Of a stretch of DNA of 48,467 nt, positions 23,723-32,603 are shown one piece after another. The notes beneath the pieces were generated by a model. It did not search any database and was not told the origin of the DNA. It worked only from the letters and a program-made list of their open reading frames with translations. Made by a program: the position numbers and the translations under genes. Position 1 is the first letter of the stretch, and each line of letters begins with the position of its first letter. The DNA comes from a virus: positions 1 to 48,467 of the IMG/VR virus record IMGVR_UViG_3300047548_000610; one strand, written 5' to 3'.

Positions 23723-25868
23723 CACCAGTTTTTACAGGATTTCCGTTACTATCGTTCAAAATGCCGTTGCCTCCGGTGCCTACATATCCCTCAGGTTGTA
23801 TACCTTTTTCCCTAAATTTTGCCAAATACTCATTATAATACTGAGTTCTATTAGCTAAATGATTTAAGCCCCCGTTAACTAATCCAGTGACTTGTCTTTG
23901 ATCGCTCCAATCAAAAGTTGGATCAGTAGCAGGCTTATCCATGTATCGATTTTTAAATCCTCGCTTATAAACATTGAAGAAATACAGAACTGATTTGGCA
24001 GCCCACTCTAAACTTTCTAGTTTATCCGGGCTGTTTACAAAATCCTGTCCTAAAGACTTAGAGATCTTAGCATAAACATCTCTGCCAGTTAACTGTATAA
24101 AGCCACGCCCTTTAAACTTGGCCCCATCGCCAGGTTGAGTGTTACCCAAATCGGCTCTACCATCATATTTGGCAAAATAGCTATCTCCACCGAGTTCTTT
24201 TAGATGAACAAACCCGCCACTTTCAACTTTGCATTGGGCCATCCAAGCAGCCAATTTCACAGGATCAGTAACTCCACCAGCAATAAGAGTCGCTTGAAGA
24301 TATGCTTCATTAGAAGCAGCACTTTTTGATGCTGGCAGTTCTACCGGATCAGTATTCACCGGTACTGGAGAATCGGCGCTAATAGGCGCAGTCGGACTTG
24401 ATTTCAAATCCCCAGATCGCTTGACTGAAATATCAGTTGAGCTCGGAGAAAATCTAGAAGGATTAATATTTTCATGATGGTCCCACGGCTCATGTGTAGG
24501 AACTCGCTGCATAATGCTAGTGATACTTGAGCTCTTAAAAAAGTTGCCATTTGCCCACCCAGACGACGGACTTCTGTTAGGTAAATTAAATTTTTCAAGC
24601 TGCGTGGGCTGCGTCGGAGCATTGGCAACTTCAGCGGCAGGGCCATTAAAATGTACATCTGCGCCTGTTAGCAGCACATTGCCAGCTGCTCCGAGGCTGA
24701 TATTTGCGCCGCTGTTTAATCTCATACCACCTTCACTAATTATGTTTGATGTGGCTCCGGCTTGAATCTTTAAATCAGATCCAACTGTTAGATTGTATTC
24801 CCCGCCAAACTGTAATTTGCCATTATCACCGCATACTAGATAAAATCTATCAACAGAGTTGATTTCCATGCCACCGTAAGCATTCATGTTGATATTTCTC
24901 CCTGCTTCAATATTAACATCTCGATCAGCTCTGAAGTTAAAATCTTGCTCTGTATGAATACTTACGCTATCTCTAGCATAGATATCAATCTTACCGTTGC
25001 TAGTTAATTCGACCCATGCTGTACCTTTGCTATTAGCAATGTATATTAGATCATGGCTGTTGTGCATGAGAATTTGATGACCAGTTCTTGTCCTAATCCT
25101 CACAAGTTCGTTTTGTCCGTTAACATCACCATCGTCCATGACAAATGTAGATCCGCCTAATCTACTGACTGGTATCCTAATTTTTCTGTCATATCCAATT
25201 TCTCCTCGTTTAGCATTAATAGAAGTATCTACCGGGCCCGGAGTGCTAATGCCAAAAACACTGCTTGGCACTTCCCTACGAGCGCTGCTAGAAGTTACTC
25301 CCCTAACAGTATCTAAGAGTAACCCCTGAGCCAATAGTCTATCGGCAAAGGGGTGAACTGGTTTCCCTATTCTCTCAACGTTGGTATTTTCTAATCGTTG
25401 TGTACTTTTATTATATTCAGCGACAGGCAGGTATGTTGTACCGTATTTTCTTTCTTGCTCAGGAGTAAGAATAGTTTGCTTACTAGCCGCAATTCCGGGA
25501 ACCATGTGATTTTGGAACATGTCCTGGACGCACCCCATCCAGTACCCCTGGTTCGGATCACCGTCAATGAAAATTACCATAACAGTTGTGCCGACGTCGG
25601 GCGGAACCATCCACATTCCGTAGCTTTTTTGCACATCGTTAAAATCTCCAGAGTTGTTTCCTTCAAATCTAGAGCTAGTCACACCATAAAACGGATTTAA
25701 GTACCGAACGATATAAGTTTCACCTTGACTCATTACTGAGTTGGGGATGCCTTTAATGATAGCCACTTCTAAACTACCCATGTACGTTGGGTCTAGTAGG
25801 TTTGTAACTTCTGCTAAAAACGGTCCAGGTGTCGGTAATTTCCCTCTCGATCTTGTATCTATTGCCAT
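23718..25868 (-). CDS. 5: Baseplate hub needle gp5 with C-terminal GH19 chitinase-like domain
   Basis: A 716-aa central spike protein. About residues 10-130 form the gp5/VgrG-type OB fold (MWMVPPDVGTTVMVIFIDGD, GYWMGCVQDMFQNHMVPG). About 230-420 is a VgrG-like beta-helix with short repeats such as DVNIEAGRNINMNAYGGMEI and LKIQAGATSNIISEGG. About 520-700 resembles glycoside hydrolase family 19: AAWMAQCKVESGG contains a candidate catalytic Glu, and FKGRGFIQLTGRDVY matches the family signature. T4 gp5 instead carries a T4-lysozyme domain between the OB fold and the helix, so both the enzyme type and its position differ. It probably punctures the envelope and cleaves peptidoglycan. Substrate is inferred from GH19 endolysins. 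Confidence 0.88.
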   Translation of the reverse strand: MAIDTRSRGKLPTPGPFLAEVTNLLDPTYMGSLEVAIIKGIPNSVMSQGETYIVRYLNPFYGVTSSRFEGNNSGDFNDVQKSYGMWMVPPDVGTTVMVIFIDGDPNQGYWMGCVQDMFQNHMVPGIAASKQTILTPEQERKYGTTYLPVAEYNKSTQRLENTNVERIGKPVHPFADRLLAQGLLLDTVRGVTSSSARREVPSSVFGISTPGPVDTSINAKRGEIGYDRKIRIPVSRLGGSTFVMDDGDVNGQNELVRIRTRTGHQILMHNSHDLIYIANSKGTAWVELTSNGKIDIYARDSVSIHTEQDFNFRADRDVNIEAGRNINMNAYGGMEINSVDRFYLVCGDNGKLQFGGEYNLTVGSDLKIQAGATSNIISEGGMRLNSGANISLGAAGNVLLTGADVHFNGPAAEVANAPTQPTQLEKFNLPNRSPSSGWANGNFFKSSSITSIMQRVPTHEPWDHHENINPSRFSPSSTDISVKRSGDLKSSPTAPISADSPVPVNTDPVELPASKSAASNEAYLQATLIAGGVTDPVKLAAWMAQCKVESGGFVHLKELGGDSYFAKYDGRADLGNTQPGDGAKFKGRGFIQLTGRDVYAKISKSLGQDFVNSPDKLESLEWAAKSVLYFFNVYKRGFKNRYMDKPATDPTFDWSDQRQVTGLVNGGLNHLANRTQYYNEYLAKFREKGIQPEGYVGTGGNGILNDSNGNPVKTGA

Positions 25869-25879
25869 AGTTTATGCTT

Positions 25880-28800
25880 TCACGACATTAATTTGTCTAA
25901 CGGACTGCTGCCTGATGATTTGCTGCCAAATTTAGATGTCACAGATGTAGCAACAGTATTTGCTGTATTTAAAACTTGATTACCTAGTGATGAAATAGAA
26001 GATTCTACAGATTTTATAGAACCAGTTATTGACGAAATTTGCGATTGGGCGGACTGTAGTTTACCTCGCAGCGCTGTCGTATCGACGGGGTTCGAAGTCA
26101 TAAGCTGAGAATTTAACACCGCTTGAGGAGAACTGGCAAGTTGATCAATAGCCCCGTCAACTGCTGCTGTCGGGGCCGTCACAAATGGTTGCGTTGCTGG
26201 AATATTTGCGAGTTTTGCCGTAGATAGGTATTCCAACGATAACCCAGTAGCAACTGCCGCAGACAAGTTAGTGTTTTCAGGTATTTTATCTGATATTTGT
26301 TTTAATTCATCAAGCACTTTGCTTTTAATATTATCACCTAAACCAGATAACTGAGAAGCGTTAATACCAAATTTACTAGCAATTGCTGCTGGATCTGTGG
26401 TCGTTCCGTCGAGTAGACTAGTAATTTTATTGCCTGCATCAGAAACTAGCTTTGCAGCATCATTCTTGATAAAGTTGACCTTGGTCATCGCCGAATCAGT
26501 TACAGAAACTACCGAGTCAACTACTTTGCTACCAATGTTTTTTACATCAGAAATTTGTTTTTCAGCATTTTGAACAAATGCTGTTGCTCCTTCGCCTATT
26601 CCAGAACCCACAACAGACACTTGATTTTTTAAAGTGGCTGCTTGAGTTTGTATTGTATTAACAATCGTGGAACTGATTTTATTAGATGATTCGGCAGATC
26701 CAATAGATGACGCTGCTTGAGATATAGATGCAACATTACCCAAACTACTCTGAGTTAGAGCGACTAACCCAGATGCTTGCATCCTAATGCCGGAGGCAAG
26801 CTGTGAAACACCTCCAGGAATGTTTCCACCAAATATCGCTGCTGCCGAAGTTAACTTGCCAATTCCGCTCGAAACAGCGCCACTAACCTGAGTAAGTAAA
26901 GAATTTGAAGTCCCTCCTAGACCCCCAACAGCATTTGTAAAATTGCTTAATACTCCGGGCAATCCGGGACTTGCTATACCCCTACCCAATGTAGTTAGTA
27001 AATTTAAATTTTGTGGACGCTGACCGGCATTAGTTCCGGTGGTTGAATCAGTCGCAACTTGATCGTTTGGGTTTGGCACAGTTTTTATAGTGTCCTTGAT
27101 AGCTGTAGGTTCACCTTTATTAACAATCTGCCCGGGCATTCTCATAATACTCAAACGCTGTTTAAACACACCATCGTTAAAAGTGCTTACAACCGTGTTC
27201 ACTGCGTAGATCCCACTAAAGGGAACCTTTTCCGAATCAAAATATAATCTCCCGCCGTTTTCCGTTGATGTTAAATCAACTGGGTTTCTAAAATTAATTG
27301 TAATTAAGACTTGCCCGTTTAGGTATGCCGCCTCATTATCCACCGTAATAGTTCTACTAAGAGTCGTTGGAATATAATTTCCTATACCCCCAGTAACTAC
27401 ATATAAGGGATCTCCAATAATCTCAATCTCACCAGTAAGCATGTTCGATGTGGAATCAACAACAGCCTTGTGCATGGTTCTTGCTAAAGAATAGTAAGAA
27501 TCTCTCTGAGGTTGCCCGCCGCTAACTCCCATTTCCGAAACAGATTGTGGTACTTGAAATACTGTAGGGACTACATTTCCACTAACTTGTATCTTACCAA
27601 CATCGTCACCAGTTCTCTGTGCTTGAACATCGTTCGATCTACCAGCTGCGTTAGGGCTCTTACCACTGTCACTATTACCAAAAGCATTTGGTATGGCTTC
27701 AAAGTAGAGATTATTAAAATTTAATTTAAAATTCAATATATCAACATTCTGTCCAGTATACATGTAGTTGTATTCTCGGATACTCAACGACGAAATCTTG
27801 TCAATTTTATACTGCTGTCCTTGAAGTCCAGGAACTTTTGTAAAATGTATTTTGTAAGGGGTAACTACATATGTAAATTTTTGAAAAGGCTTCCTAGAAC
27901 TAGGGTCTATCTCAGATTTATTTGATATTTTTGTAGTAATTAAAAAGTAATCTATAAATCCGTACTCATCTATTACTTTAGGGTCTTCCAAATTTCTAAG
28001 CTTATTACGGATAAATTCACTATCCACTATCAGCGCGGCGATAATTTCATTAATTCGTTGCTTTTCTGCGAATTGAACCTGCGGCGGAGTGCCTTTTGAA
28101 GGATGAAGTTTGACTGTTTCAGGAGATTTAGCTTGTTCTTCTGCGGTGGGTTGCTGTTTGCCACTTTCTTTTTGTGCGGTTGGCTTGGAGTTTTCGCCTG
28201 GATCTGGGAACTTATAAATTGCGTTACTTTTTAAAAGTTCGTCAACTGCTGCTTTCCCAATATCATTAGTCGAGTTATAATCAAGAGTCCCGTCCGGTGA
28301 TAAGACAGGAAACAGAATCTCATATTCGTCATAATTCTTAACATTTGTACTTGATTTAGCTTTGCCGTCATCATCTTTGCCTTGCTTGGTAATTTTGATC
28401 ATCAAATCTTCTAGGATTTCCTGAACAGTGTTACCAGCCATATTAATCGACTTCTTGAGGACACTAGGTTGTCCATGGACTTTTTGATCAAAAGGAACAC
28501 CAGCACATCTATACTTGGTTCCTTGCTCGCTGACATCTACTTCAACGCCGGAGAACCCGAATACAAAATATCTTTCAGCATTTGGTATTTTAACTGGCGT
28601 GCCGACTAGGTCCGAATCCGGATATCCCCAGAATTCTAACTTTAAAACATAGCTGGCTTGTGCATATGTTGGATATCCAGCAGCGATAGCAGATACTTGT
28701 AATGCTTCAATAAAGCCATTAATACTATATGGTTCAGTTACTTCAAATTTTATTCCGGTTGGTAGTGTTGTTCCTCCAGCCTCTGTAAAACTCATTATAG

Positions 28801-29275
28801 TTTCGATTTCGACGTTGTTAATAAACATGTCGAATCTGCCAGGACTGTTCTTGTTAAAACTATCAACAAGATCTTTACCAGAAAAATCAGTCTCAGTAAT
28901 ATCTTTCACTGATCTTACCAAGATTCTACCGCCTTCTCTAATTTCCGTAACGTCTTGACCAACTACCTTATCAATCCCAAACACATTCGTAGAAATACCT
29001 AGTGTGCCTTTTCCTCCAGACTTTAGGATTACTAGATCCAAAGCACTATTTCTGTAAGAATCTGGATTTTCTACCGCATCCTTTCTTAGCGCCGCTAGTG
29101 TAAAATTATAAGAATAAGACCGATACCCGTCTAATACATTATGAATCGAGTTTTGAGTGACGCTAGGAGCTGATGGAGCCGCAGTAGTTTCGTCAACTTT
29201 TGTTTTGCGTTCAGTATTTGAAGAGTCGAATGATCGTAATAATTGTGCTGCGCTCTTTGTTTGAACTGTAGACAT
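25880..29275 (-). CDS. Large baseplate hub-like structural protein
   Basis: A 1131-aa protein with no T4 name that I can assign safely. The N-terminal ~700 residues look globular and beta-rich (NFTLAALRKDAVENPDSYRN, DMFINNVEIETIMSF, LKLEFWGYPDSD, FKLNFNNLYFEAIPNAFG), with a charged, low-complexity stretch near residues 345-400. The C-terminal ~400 residues switch to Ala/Ser/Gly/Thr-rich, probably helical sequence without cysteine or tryptophan, resembling a tape-measure or coiled-coil segment. It lies between gp5 and gp53, where a hub protein comparable to gp27 would be expected. Hub function is inferred from position only. Confidence 0.6.
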   Translation of the reverse strand: MSTVQTKSAAQLLRSFDSSNTERKTKVDETTAAPSAPSVTQNSIHNVLDGYRSYSYNFTLAALRKDAVENPDSYRNSALDLVILKSGGKGTLGISTNVFGIDKVVGQDVTEIREGGRILVRSVKDITETDFSGKDLVDSFNKNSPGRFDMFINNVEIETIMSFTEAGGTTLPTGIKFEVTEPYSINGFIEALQVSAIAAGYPTYAQASYVLKLEFWGYPDSDLVGTPVKIPNAERYFVFGFSGVEVDVSEQGTKYRCAGVPFDQKVHGQPSVLKKSINMAGNTVQEILEDLMIKITKQGKDDDGKAKSSTNVKNYDEYEILFPVLSPDGTLDYNSTNDIGKAAVDELLKSNAIYKFPDPGENSKPTAQKESGKQQPTAEEQAKSPETVKLHPSKGTPPQVQFAEKQRINEIIAALIVDSEFIRNKLRNLEDPKVIDEYGFIDYFLITTKISNKSEIDPSSRKPFQKFTYVVTPYKIHFTKVPGLQGQQYKIDKISSLSIREYNYMYTGQNVDILNFKLNFNNLYFEAIPNAFGNSDSGKSPNAAGRSNDVQAQRTGDDVGKIQVSGNVVPTVFQVPQSVSEMGVSGGQPQRDSYYSLARTMHKAVVDSTSNMLTGEIEIIGDPLYVVTGGIGNYIPTTLSRTITVDNEAAYLNGQVLITINFRNPVDLTSTENGGRLYFDSEKVPFSGIYAVNTVVSTFNDGVFKQRLSIMRMPGQIVNKGEPTAIKDTIKTVPNPNDQVATDSTTGTNAGQRPQNLNLLTTLGRGIASPGLPGVLSNFTNAVGGLGGTSNSLLTQVSGAVSSGIGKLTSAAAIFGGNIPGGVSQLASGIRMQASGLVALTQSSLGNVASISQAASSIGSAESSNKISSTIVNTIQTQAATLKNQVSVVGSGIGEGATAFVQNAEKQISDVKNIGSKVVDSVVSVTDSAMTKVNFIKNDAAKLVSDAGNKITSLLDGTTTDPAAIASKFGINASQLSGLGDNIKSKVLDELKQISDKIPENTNLSAAVATGLSLEYLSTAKLANIPATQPFVTAPTAAVDGAIDQLASSPQAVLNSQLMTSNPVDTTALRGKLQSAQSQISSITGSIKSVESSISSLGNQVLNTANTVATSVTSKFGSKSSGSSPLDKLMS

Positions 29276-29277
29276 TA

Positions 29278-29577
29278 TTAGATCCCCAACGCAAGTTTAA
29301 TAGTCGTGATCTTGGGCAGATATATCTTAACACCAGATTCTAAATCAAAAACTGGATCTTTAATCACAGATTTATTCCTAACAGCAAATACCCACCACAG
29401 ACCCACATCTTTATACAAATCATGGGCTAACAAGTCCGGACGGTATTCGTAGTTTTTTGTTACTTCAAAAAGTATATCATCTGTTTCTTCAGGCAAATCT
29501 CTAAAATCGATCACATCTAAATATCCAGAAGTCATAGATGTTGTGTAATACGGGCTTGTGTTTTTATAAGATATCAT
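29278..29577 (-). CDS. 53: Baseplate wedge subunit gp53
   Basis: A 99-aa protein of the gp53 family, which joins neighbouring wedges and the hub. T4 gp53 is about twice as long, so this is the short form seen in cyanophage-like phages. Supporting segments are YEYRPDLLAHDLYKDVGLWW, VFAVRNKSVIKDPVFDLESG and VKIYLPKI. They form the typical pattern of a short helical region followed by a LysM-like end, which is also found in other phage baseplate proteins. Its start overlaps the stop of the upstream 312-aa gene by 4 nt (coordinates 29574-29577), indicating coupling. It is followed 2 nt later by the hub-like gene. Confidence 0.8.
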   Translation of the reverse strand: MISYKNTSPYYTTSMTSGYLDVIDFRDLPEETDDILFEVTKNYEYRPDLLAHDLYKDVGLWWVFAVRNKSVIKDPVFDLESGVKIYLPKITTIKLALGI

Positions 29578-30512
29578 AGATAACCTGCTTTTCTAACATA
29601 CTTTTGATTCAACCACCCAGTTACATTGAATTTACGCATTTCGTCTCTGCTATAAATTGGATTGCATGTAACCTCAATAGTTGACATCACGGGCACAGCA
29701 GTCTTTTCATATTTTCCAGAAATAGTTTTGCCGTAAGTAAAATAATCCACATTATCCGGAAGAGTGAGGCTAAAGCTAGAAATGACAACTGGCACATTCT
29801 GTAACATAAAAGTTCCATAAGCGTTTAGCCTACAAACTGGAGGCGGTGCTCCGCTATCAGCATCACCAGAACTTCCGCCACTTCTCATTTTAGTCAATGA
29901 TCTCAGCAAATGAACCGTGGCAATAAAAGTTTCTGCTTCCGAGTCATTTTGCACTGTAAACTTACCACTAATTGTAATAGGTTCGACCTTACTTCTTTTA
30001 TAAAAATAAACTGAAAAGTTAGAATGAAGAGGCTGTTGATCTGTATACTCAGCAGAGTGTTTAACACTAATGGTCGGTGTGTATGGGAAAATAATTCCCT
30101 GGAGTTGTTTCAAAACAAGATCTGATCCAGAAGTTAGATCAGTCAAGTAATCATCAGGCACTCGAATTTTAACACGCATGTCTGAATTAATCTGATCTCC
30201 GGCAATACTCTTGAATGTGACTGATACGTCTGGAGGACTTGGCTGTAGGGCACCAGGCGGTACCTTAGAATTCCTACCCTCATTTGAATAATTGCTAGTG
30301 TTGGTAGTAGTGTCTCCAACAATTTCAGCATTTTCATATTTTACCGCAGTGTTAACATCGGACTGCGACGGTACCGTGACTTGCGTTGGCAGTGGCGGTA
30401 ACCCCCCTCTCGCCCTAATGAACGGATCAGTGGGGTCGGCGCTGCCTAACCACTTAAGTTGATCTCCAGTTAATCCTGCTTTAGCTGCTTCAATTTCTTC
30501 TGGTGTAGCCAT
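29574..30512 (-). CDS. Tail tube/baseplate structural protein (unassigned), first gene of the tail operon
   Basis: A 312-aa protein and the first gene of the 30-kb minus-strand block. Residues about 130-300 are the recognisable conserved part: GIIFPYTPTISVKHSAEYTD, PLHSNFSVYFYKRSKVEPIT, AETFIATVHLLRSLTKMRSG, then a PPPVCRLNAYGTFMLQNVPV stretch. This looks like the beta-barrel of tail tube or baseplate connector proteins. The N-terminus is Pro/Thr-rich and probably flexible. It is adjacent to gp53, so a tube-to-baseplate adaptor role (the job of gp48 or gp54 in T4) is reasonable, but I do not see clear homology to either. The Shine-Dalgarno AAAGGA precedes the ATG. Confidence 0.6.
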   Translation of the reverse strand: MATPEEIEAAKAGLTGDQLKWLGSADPTDPFIRARGGLPPLPTQVTVPSQSDVNTAVKYENAEIVGDTTTNTSNYSNEGRNSKVPPGALQPSPPDVSVTFKSIAGDQINSDMRVKIRVPDDYLTDLTSGSDLVLKQLQGIIFPYTPTISVKHSAEYTDQQPLHSNFSVYFYKRSKVEPITISGKFTVQNDSEAETFIATVHLLRSLTKMRSGGSSGDADSGAPPPVCRLNAYGTFMLQNVPVVISSFSLTLPDNVDYFTYGKTISGKYEKTAVPVMSTIEVTCNPIYSRDEMRKFNVTGWLNQKYVRKAGYL

Positions 30513-30528
30513 GGTATATCCTTTATCA

Positions 30529-30536
30529 TATTTACC
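30529..30536 (-). promoter_or_regulatory. Candidate late promoter of the tail operon (GGTAAATA)
   Basis: The minus strand reads GGTAAATATG. It matches the last six bases of TATAAATA and has GG instead of TA at the first two. A start near 30523 would leave a short leader containing the AAAGGA ribosome site of the 312-aa gene. It is weaker than the other late motifs in this window. Confidence 0.35.
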
Positions 30537-30569
30537 AAAATAAATAAAGTACTAAGTTATCTAAATTGA

Positions 30570-30597
30570 TTGACAACTGCCATTTCAATGTTACAAT
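30570..30597 (+). promoter_or_regulatory. Sigma70-type promoter for gene 55
   Basis: TTGACA (30570-30575), a 16-bp spacer, and TACAAT (30592-30597) preceded by TG at 30589-30590 (extended -10). This is a near-perfect host-type promoter in the divergent gap. Transcription would start about 12 nt before the gp55 ATG. It indicates early expression by unmodified host polymerase. Confidence 0.75.
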
Positions 30598-30615
30598 TAA
30601 AAAAATTATAAAAAT

Positions 30616-31530
30616 ATGTCCGAATTCCCCGCAACACTAAGAAAAGTCAAGTACTTAAACAACAGAGATTTGCTTGCTGAAATACACAGAAGTAAATGCT
30701 CGTTTTCAAAATTCACCGGTCCTGAGCACAGTCAATATGACATTATCCTAACCAGCTTATCTCAGATTAACGATAAAGTTTTAGCCGAGGCCAAAAAGAA
30801 TCGCGCGAAACGAATCGGTGTTCAACTGTTCACCGAAGCTAGAAATTCCGGAGACAAAAAATCAAAACTGTCTGAATGTACCCCAGACCCCGAAACAATC
30901 AACGAGACTGACTTGATCATCAGAATAATGACCTACGATCACATACCGTTGGCTCCTGGAAGAAAGAAAACAACAAAATCAGTCGCCGATAGTCATGAAA
31001 AGGTAAACTTCCCCCCATTCCAGCATTGGAAATACAATGACGAAGGTGAACTCGTTTGTGTAGGTAAAAGTCACTGGATCGGAGATCTCCAAACTGGGAA
31101 ATTTAGTAAGGATCATGGACGAATTACTGAAAACTTAGGTAGAATGTTTATGAAACTAAGTGAAAGGTATGCGCAAAGAAGCAACTGGAGAGGCTACACG
31201 TATGTTGACGAAATGCGAGGACAGGCGATTCTACAACTAAGCCAGGTCGGTTTACAGTTTGATGAGTCCAAGTCAGAAAACCCATTTGCGTACTATACTT
31301 CAGCGATCACCAACTCATTCACAAGAATTTTGAATATTGAGAAGAAAAATCAAAATATCCGTGATGACCTACTTGAAGACGCAGGGCTAACCCCTAGTCT
31401 AACTAGACAAAATTCTCATGAATATGCTGAAGAAATTGCTAGACAAGCCGAAATTTATAAAAACATGAAGCTTCCAAAAAGCGAAGACTGTGAATTCGAA
31501 GAGGATGACGAATTCAAAGAAACTGACTAA
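30616..31530 (+). CDS. 55: Late transcription sigma factor gp55
   Basis: Homolog of T4 gp55, which binds host RNA polymerase core and directs it to late promoters. The conserved sigma region 2-like core is at about residues 185-275: NWRGYTYVDEMRGQAILQLS, VGLQFDESKSENPFAYYTSA, ITNSFTRILNIEKKNQNIRD. It is followed by the family's C-terminal DLLEDAG..PSLTRQNSHEY. At 304 aa it is longer than T4 gp55 (185 aa). The first ~170 residues are an extension (basic patches, VNFPPFQHWKYNDEGELVCV) of the sort seen in aquatic T4 relatives. An acidic C-terminal tail (EEDDEFKETD) may be the clamp-binding end. Driven by the sigma70 promoter at 30570. Confidence 0.9.
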   Translation: MSEFPATLRKVKYLNNRDLLAEIHRSKCSFSKFTGPEHSQYDIILTSLSQINDKVLAEAKKNRAKRIGVQLFTEARNSGDKKSKLSECTPDPETINETDLIIRIMTYDHIPLAPGRKKTTKSVADSHEKVNFPPFQHWKYNDEGELVCVGKSHWIGDLQTGKFSKDHGRITENLGRMFMKLSERYAQRSNWRGYTYVDEMRGQAILQLSQVGLQFDESKSENPFAYYTSAITNSFTRILNIEKKNQNIRDDLLEDAGLTPSLTRQNSHEYAEEIARQAEIYKNMKLPKSEDCEFEEDDEFKETD

Positions 31531-31535
31531 ATCTA

Positions 31536-31564
31536 TTGATATCAAAGTTAAATTATGCTAAACT
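31536..31564 (+). promoter_or_regulatory. Sigma70-type promoter for genes 47-46
   Basis: TTGATA (31536-31541), a 17-bp spacer, and TAAACT (31559-31564) preceded by TG one base upstream (TGC TAAACT). It lies in the 58-nt gap between gp55 and gp47 and would start transcription about 18 nt before the gp47 ATG. Confidence 0.6.
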
Positions 31565-31588
31565 CTAAGTTGGGAGATTAGCATATTC

Positions 31589-32602
31589 ATGTCTTTATTT
31601 AAAAAAGTAGCCTGCTTCACAGACCTTCATGTTGGCCTGAAAAGCAACAGCACCACACATCTAAGTGACTGCGAAGAATTTATTGATTGGTTTATAGACA
31701 CAGCCAAAAAGGAAGGGGCAGAGACTTGTATCTTCCTTGGTGATTGGAGTCACAATCGAAATAGTCTAAACCTAATCACACTAGACACTAGCATCCGTTT
31801 ACTGGAAAAACTAGGAGCTGCTTTTGAGCAGTTTTTCTGGTTTCCAGGTAATCACGATTTGTTCTACAAAGACAAACGTGACATTCATAGTTCAGCGTTT
31901 GGACGACATATTCCAGGCGTTACTGTGGTCGAAAAAGTAACTACCCTAGGTGATGTGACCTTAGTACCGTGGTTGGTAGGTGACGAATGGAAAAACATCA
32001 GCAAGACCAAAAGCAAATACATGTTCGGGCATTTTGAGTTGCCTTTGTTCTACATGAACGCAATGGTTCAAATGCCTGACCATGGCGAGCTACAAGCCGA
32101 CCACTTTAAGCATCAAGATTATGTTTTTAGTGGGCATTTCCATAAGCGGCAAGCTCGTGATAAGATTCATTACATTGGCAATGCTTTTCCACACAACTAC
32201 GCAGATGCGTGGGATGATGATAGAGGGATGATGATTCTGGAATGGGGTAGCGAGCCTAAGTATATTAACTGGCCTAACTGTCCGAAATATCGAGTAACAA
32301 AGCTGTCTGAACTCATAGACAAGCAGAACTCAATTATGAAGACTAAAATGTATCTAAGAGTAAACTTGGATATCGACATTAGTTTCGAAGAAGCAAACTT
32401 CATTAAAGAAACATTTGTTAAGGATTACGATATCAGGGAAATCAGTCTGATACAAGACAAGTCAGCAATCGAGGGCGCAGTTGAAGAAACTGGAACTCAA
32501 GCGTTTGAAAGTGTTGATCAGCTTGTAACTCGAGAACTAATAAACATCGAATCTGAGTCATTCGACAAAACGCTATTATTAAACATTTACAACAATATCT
32601 AA
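31589..32602 (+). CDS. 47: Recombination endonuclease subunit gp47 (SbcD/Mre11-like)
   Basis: The nuclease half of the gp46/gp47 complex, which resects DNA ends for recombination-dependent replication. Its metallophosphoesterase motifs appear in order: FTDLHVG (D12, H14), GDWSHNR (about 51-57), GNHD (about 86-89), FGHFELP and GHFHKR (about 182-187). The length of 337 aa matches T4 gp47 (339). It is followed by gp46 with a 1-nt gap, so translation is coupled. The extended -10 promoter at 31536 and the early-type neighbours suggest expression before late genes. Confidence 0.93.
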   Translation: MSLFKKVACFTDLHVGLKSNSTTHLSDCEEFIDWFIDTAKKEGAETCIFLGDWSHNRNSLNLITLDTSIRLLEKLGAAFEQFFWFPGNHDLFYKDKRDIHSSAFGRHIPGVTVVEKVTTLGDVTLVPWLVGDEWKNISKTKSKYMFGHFELPLFYMNAMVQMPDHGELQADHFKHQDYVFSGHFHKRQARDKIHYIGNAFPHNYADAWDDDRGMMILEWGSEPKYINWPNCPKYRVTKLSELIDKQNSIMKTKMYLRVNLDIDISFEEANFIKETFVKDYDIREISLIQDKSAIEGAVEETGTQAFESVDQLVTRELINIESESFDKTLLLNIYNNI

Positions 32603-32603
32603 C

